Of a stretch of 64,000 bases of DNA, positions 63,457 to 64,000 are shown one piece after another. The notes beneath the pieces were generated by a model. The model worked only from the letters and a program-made list of their open reading frames with translations. It did no database searches and was not told where the DNA came from. A program made the position numbers and the translations under genes. This stretch comes from JAYZQT01 sp964412235 (GTDB lineage Bacteria; Pseudomonadota; Alphaproteobacteria; MPNO01; UBA830), in the NCBI GenBank assembly GCA_964412235.1, contig CAYPNT010000002.1, positions 1 through 64,000 on the forward strand. Reading direction: 5' to 3'. The stretch's first letter is position 1. Every line of letters begins with the position of its first letter.

Positions 63457-64000
63457 CTAATCCTCTCCGCGGACAAACCTAAGCACGGTCGGCAAAATAC
63501 GGTTCACTATAACCTGAATTCCTTTGGCATTAGGATGTATACCATCCCTAAGGTTTAAACTAGGTACCGCGGCAACGCCGGAAAGAAAAAACGGATATAA
63601 TTCAAGATCAAACTCACTTGCGAGTTGATGGTAGATTTGATGAAATTCTTTACCGTAGTTTTTTCCAAGATTTGGGCTCGCGTACATCCCCGCAAGAAGC
63701 ACCTGTACTTTTTGGCGCCGCAACTTCTTAATTGTTTGAGTGAGGTTTTCTTTTGCGACGCTGGGAGGCACACCCCGCAACATATCATTGGCTCCAAGCT
63801 GGAGAATAACATGAGTGGGTTTGCTCTGGAGAACCCACTCGACGCGCGCGAGGCCGCCAGCGGTCGTATCACCCGAAACACCAGCATTAATAACGTCTAT
63901 TTCAACTCCCAATTTGTGAAGTGCCAATTTCAGACGGGATGGGAATGTTTGATCCGCGTACAATCCGTAACCTGCCGTGAGGCTATCGCCGAGCACCAAG
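63457..64000 (-). CDS. SGNH/GDSL esterase (TesA-like), N terminus beyond the window
   Basis: At least 181 residues are visible; the 5' end lies past the right edge. SGNH blocks appear in order: GDSLTAGYGL with the catalytic Ser, INAGVSGDTTAGGLARVEW (block II Gly), QLGANDMLRG (block III Asn) and DGIHPNAKG (catalytic Asp and His). This is typical of the TesA/arylesterase group, which is usually exported. The signal peptide would be in the missing part. It is co-transcribed with the FIST gene. Confidence 0.92.
   Translation of the reverse strand, partial: LVLGDSLTAGYGLYADQTFPSRLKLALHKLGVEIDVINAGVSGDTTAGGLARVEWVLQSKPTHVILQLGANDMLRGVPPSVAKENLTQTIKKLRRQKVQVLLAGMYASPNLGKNYGKEFHQIYHQLASEFDLELYPFFLSGVAAVPSLNLRDGIHPNAKGIQVIVNRILPTVLRFVRGED

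Noticed and set aside
1..64000. Prophage, insertion sequence, integron or CRISPR array
   Set aside because: No transposase, integrase, Cas or phage structural genes and no repeat arrays were seen.

Overview
The window is a stretch of bacterial chromosome, almost certainly from an alphaproteobacterium. Several gene neighbourhoods typical of that class occur together: pckA divergent from chvI-chvG with rapZ and ahcY downstream; tsaE-amgK-murU-addB-addA-trxA; acnA divergent from ccmABCDEFGHI; ffs-dnaX-ybaB-recR next to nudC, pheA, kdsB and a membrane-anchored cytochrome c; and a yej-type peptide ABC transporter. By eye the composition is moderate to low in GC for the class. Intergenic gaps are short, and there are no rRNA genes, insertion sequences, prophage genes or CRISPR arrays. 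I would guess an uncultivated, possibly marine, Rhodospirillales-like lineage, but the sequence alone does not fix the taxon.

Layout. 1-600: a tRNA-Ser(GGA) gene and a small two-helix membrane protein. 600-7050 (minus strand): lepA, pheT, pheS, rplT, rpmI and trxA, that is translation genes plus thioredoxin. 7147-15814 (minus): addA, addB, murU, amgK and tsaE, nearly all overlapping or abutting. 15934-22897: ahcY, rapZ, chvG and chvI on the minus strand and divergent pckA on the plus strand. The hprK, EIIA and HPr genes often found in this locus are missing. 23080-26292: a small unrecognised protein and polA.

26417-34250 is the most accessory-looking part. It is a minus-strand run of five genes (PhyH-type dioxygenase, EamA permease, quinone-oxidoreductase-like dehydrogenase, a tandem-duplicated double-[4Fe-4S] protein of the reductive dehalogenase/QueG type, and an acyl-CoA ligase), with a divergent flavin-dependent monooxygenase-like gene. 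It looks like an undescribed small-molecule degradation module. The most distinctive protein is the 680-residue duplicated iron-sulfur protein, in which all eight cluster cysteines recur at an offset of 364-365 residues.

34331-44029: acnA and the complete cytochrome c maturation system I, including the short ccmD at 39505-39684. 44118-45353: a DUF3500-type protein. 45446-51175: recR, ybaB, dnaX, the SRP RNA gene, nudC, pheA and kdsB. 51359-52893: a membrane-anchored cytochrome c, a substrate for the Ccm system, and a HisN-like phosphatase. 52978-60481: two consecutive YejA-like binding proteins followed by yejB, yejE and yejF. 60573-64000: a MarR regulator divergent from a glutathione S-transferase, then thpR, a FIST-domain sensor protein and the 3' part of an SGNH esterase that runs off the right edge.

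Functional threads. Cell-wall recycling is represented twice, by AmgK-MurU for amino sugars and by the Yej transporter for peptides. Cytochrome c maturation sits near a c-type cytochrome. ChvGI, RapZ and PckA form a regulatory and gluconeogenic locus.
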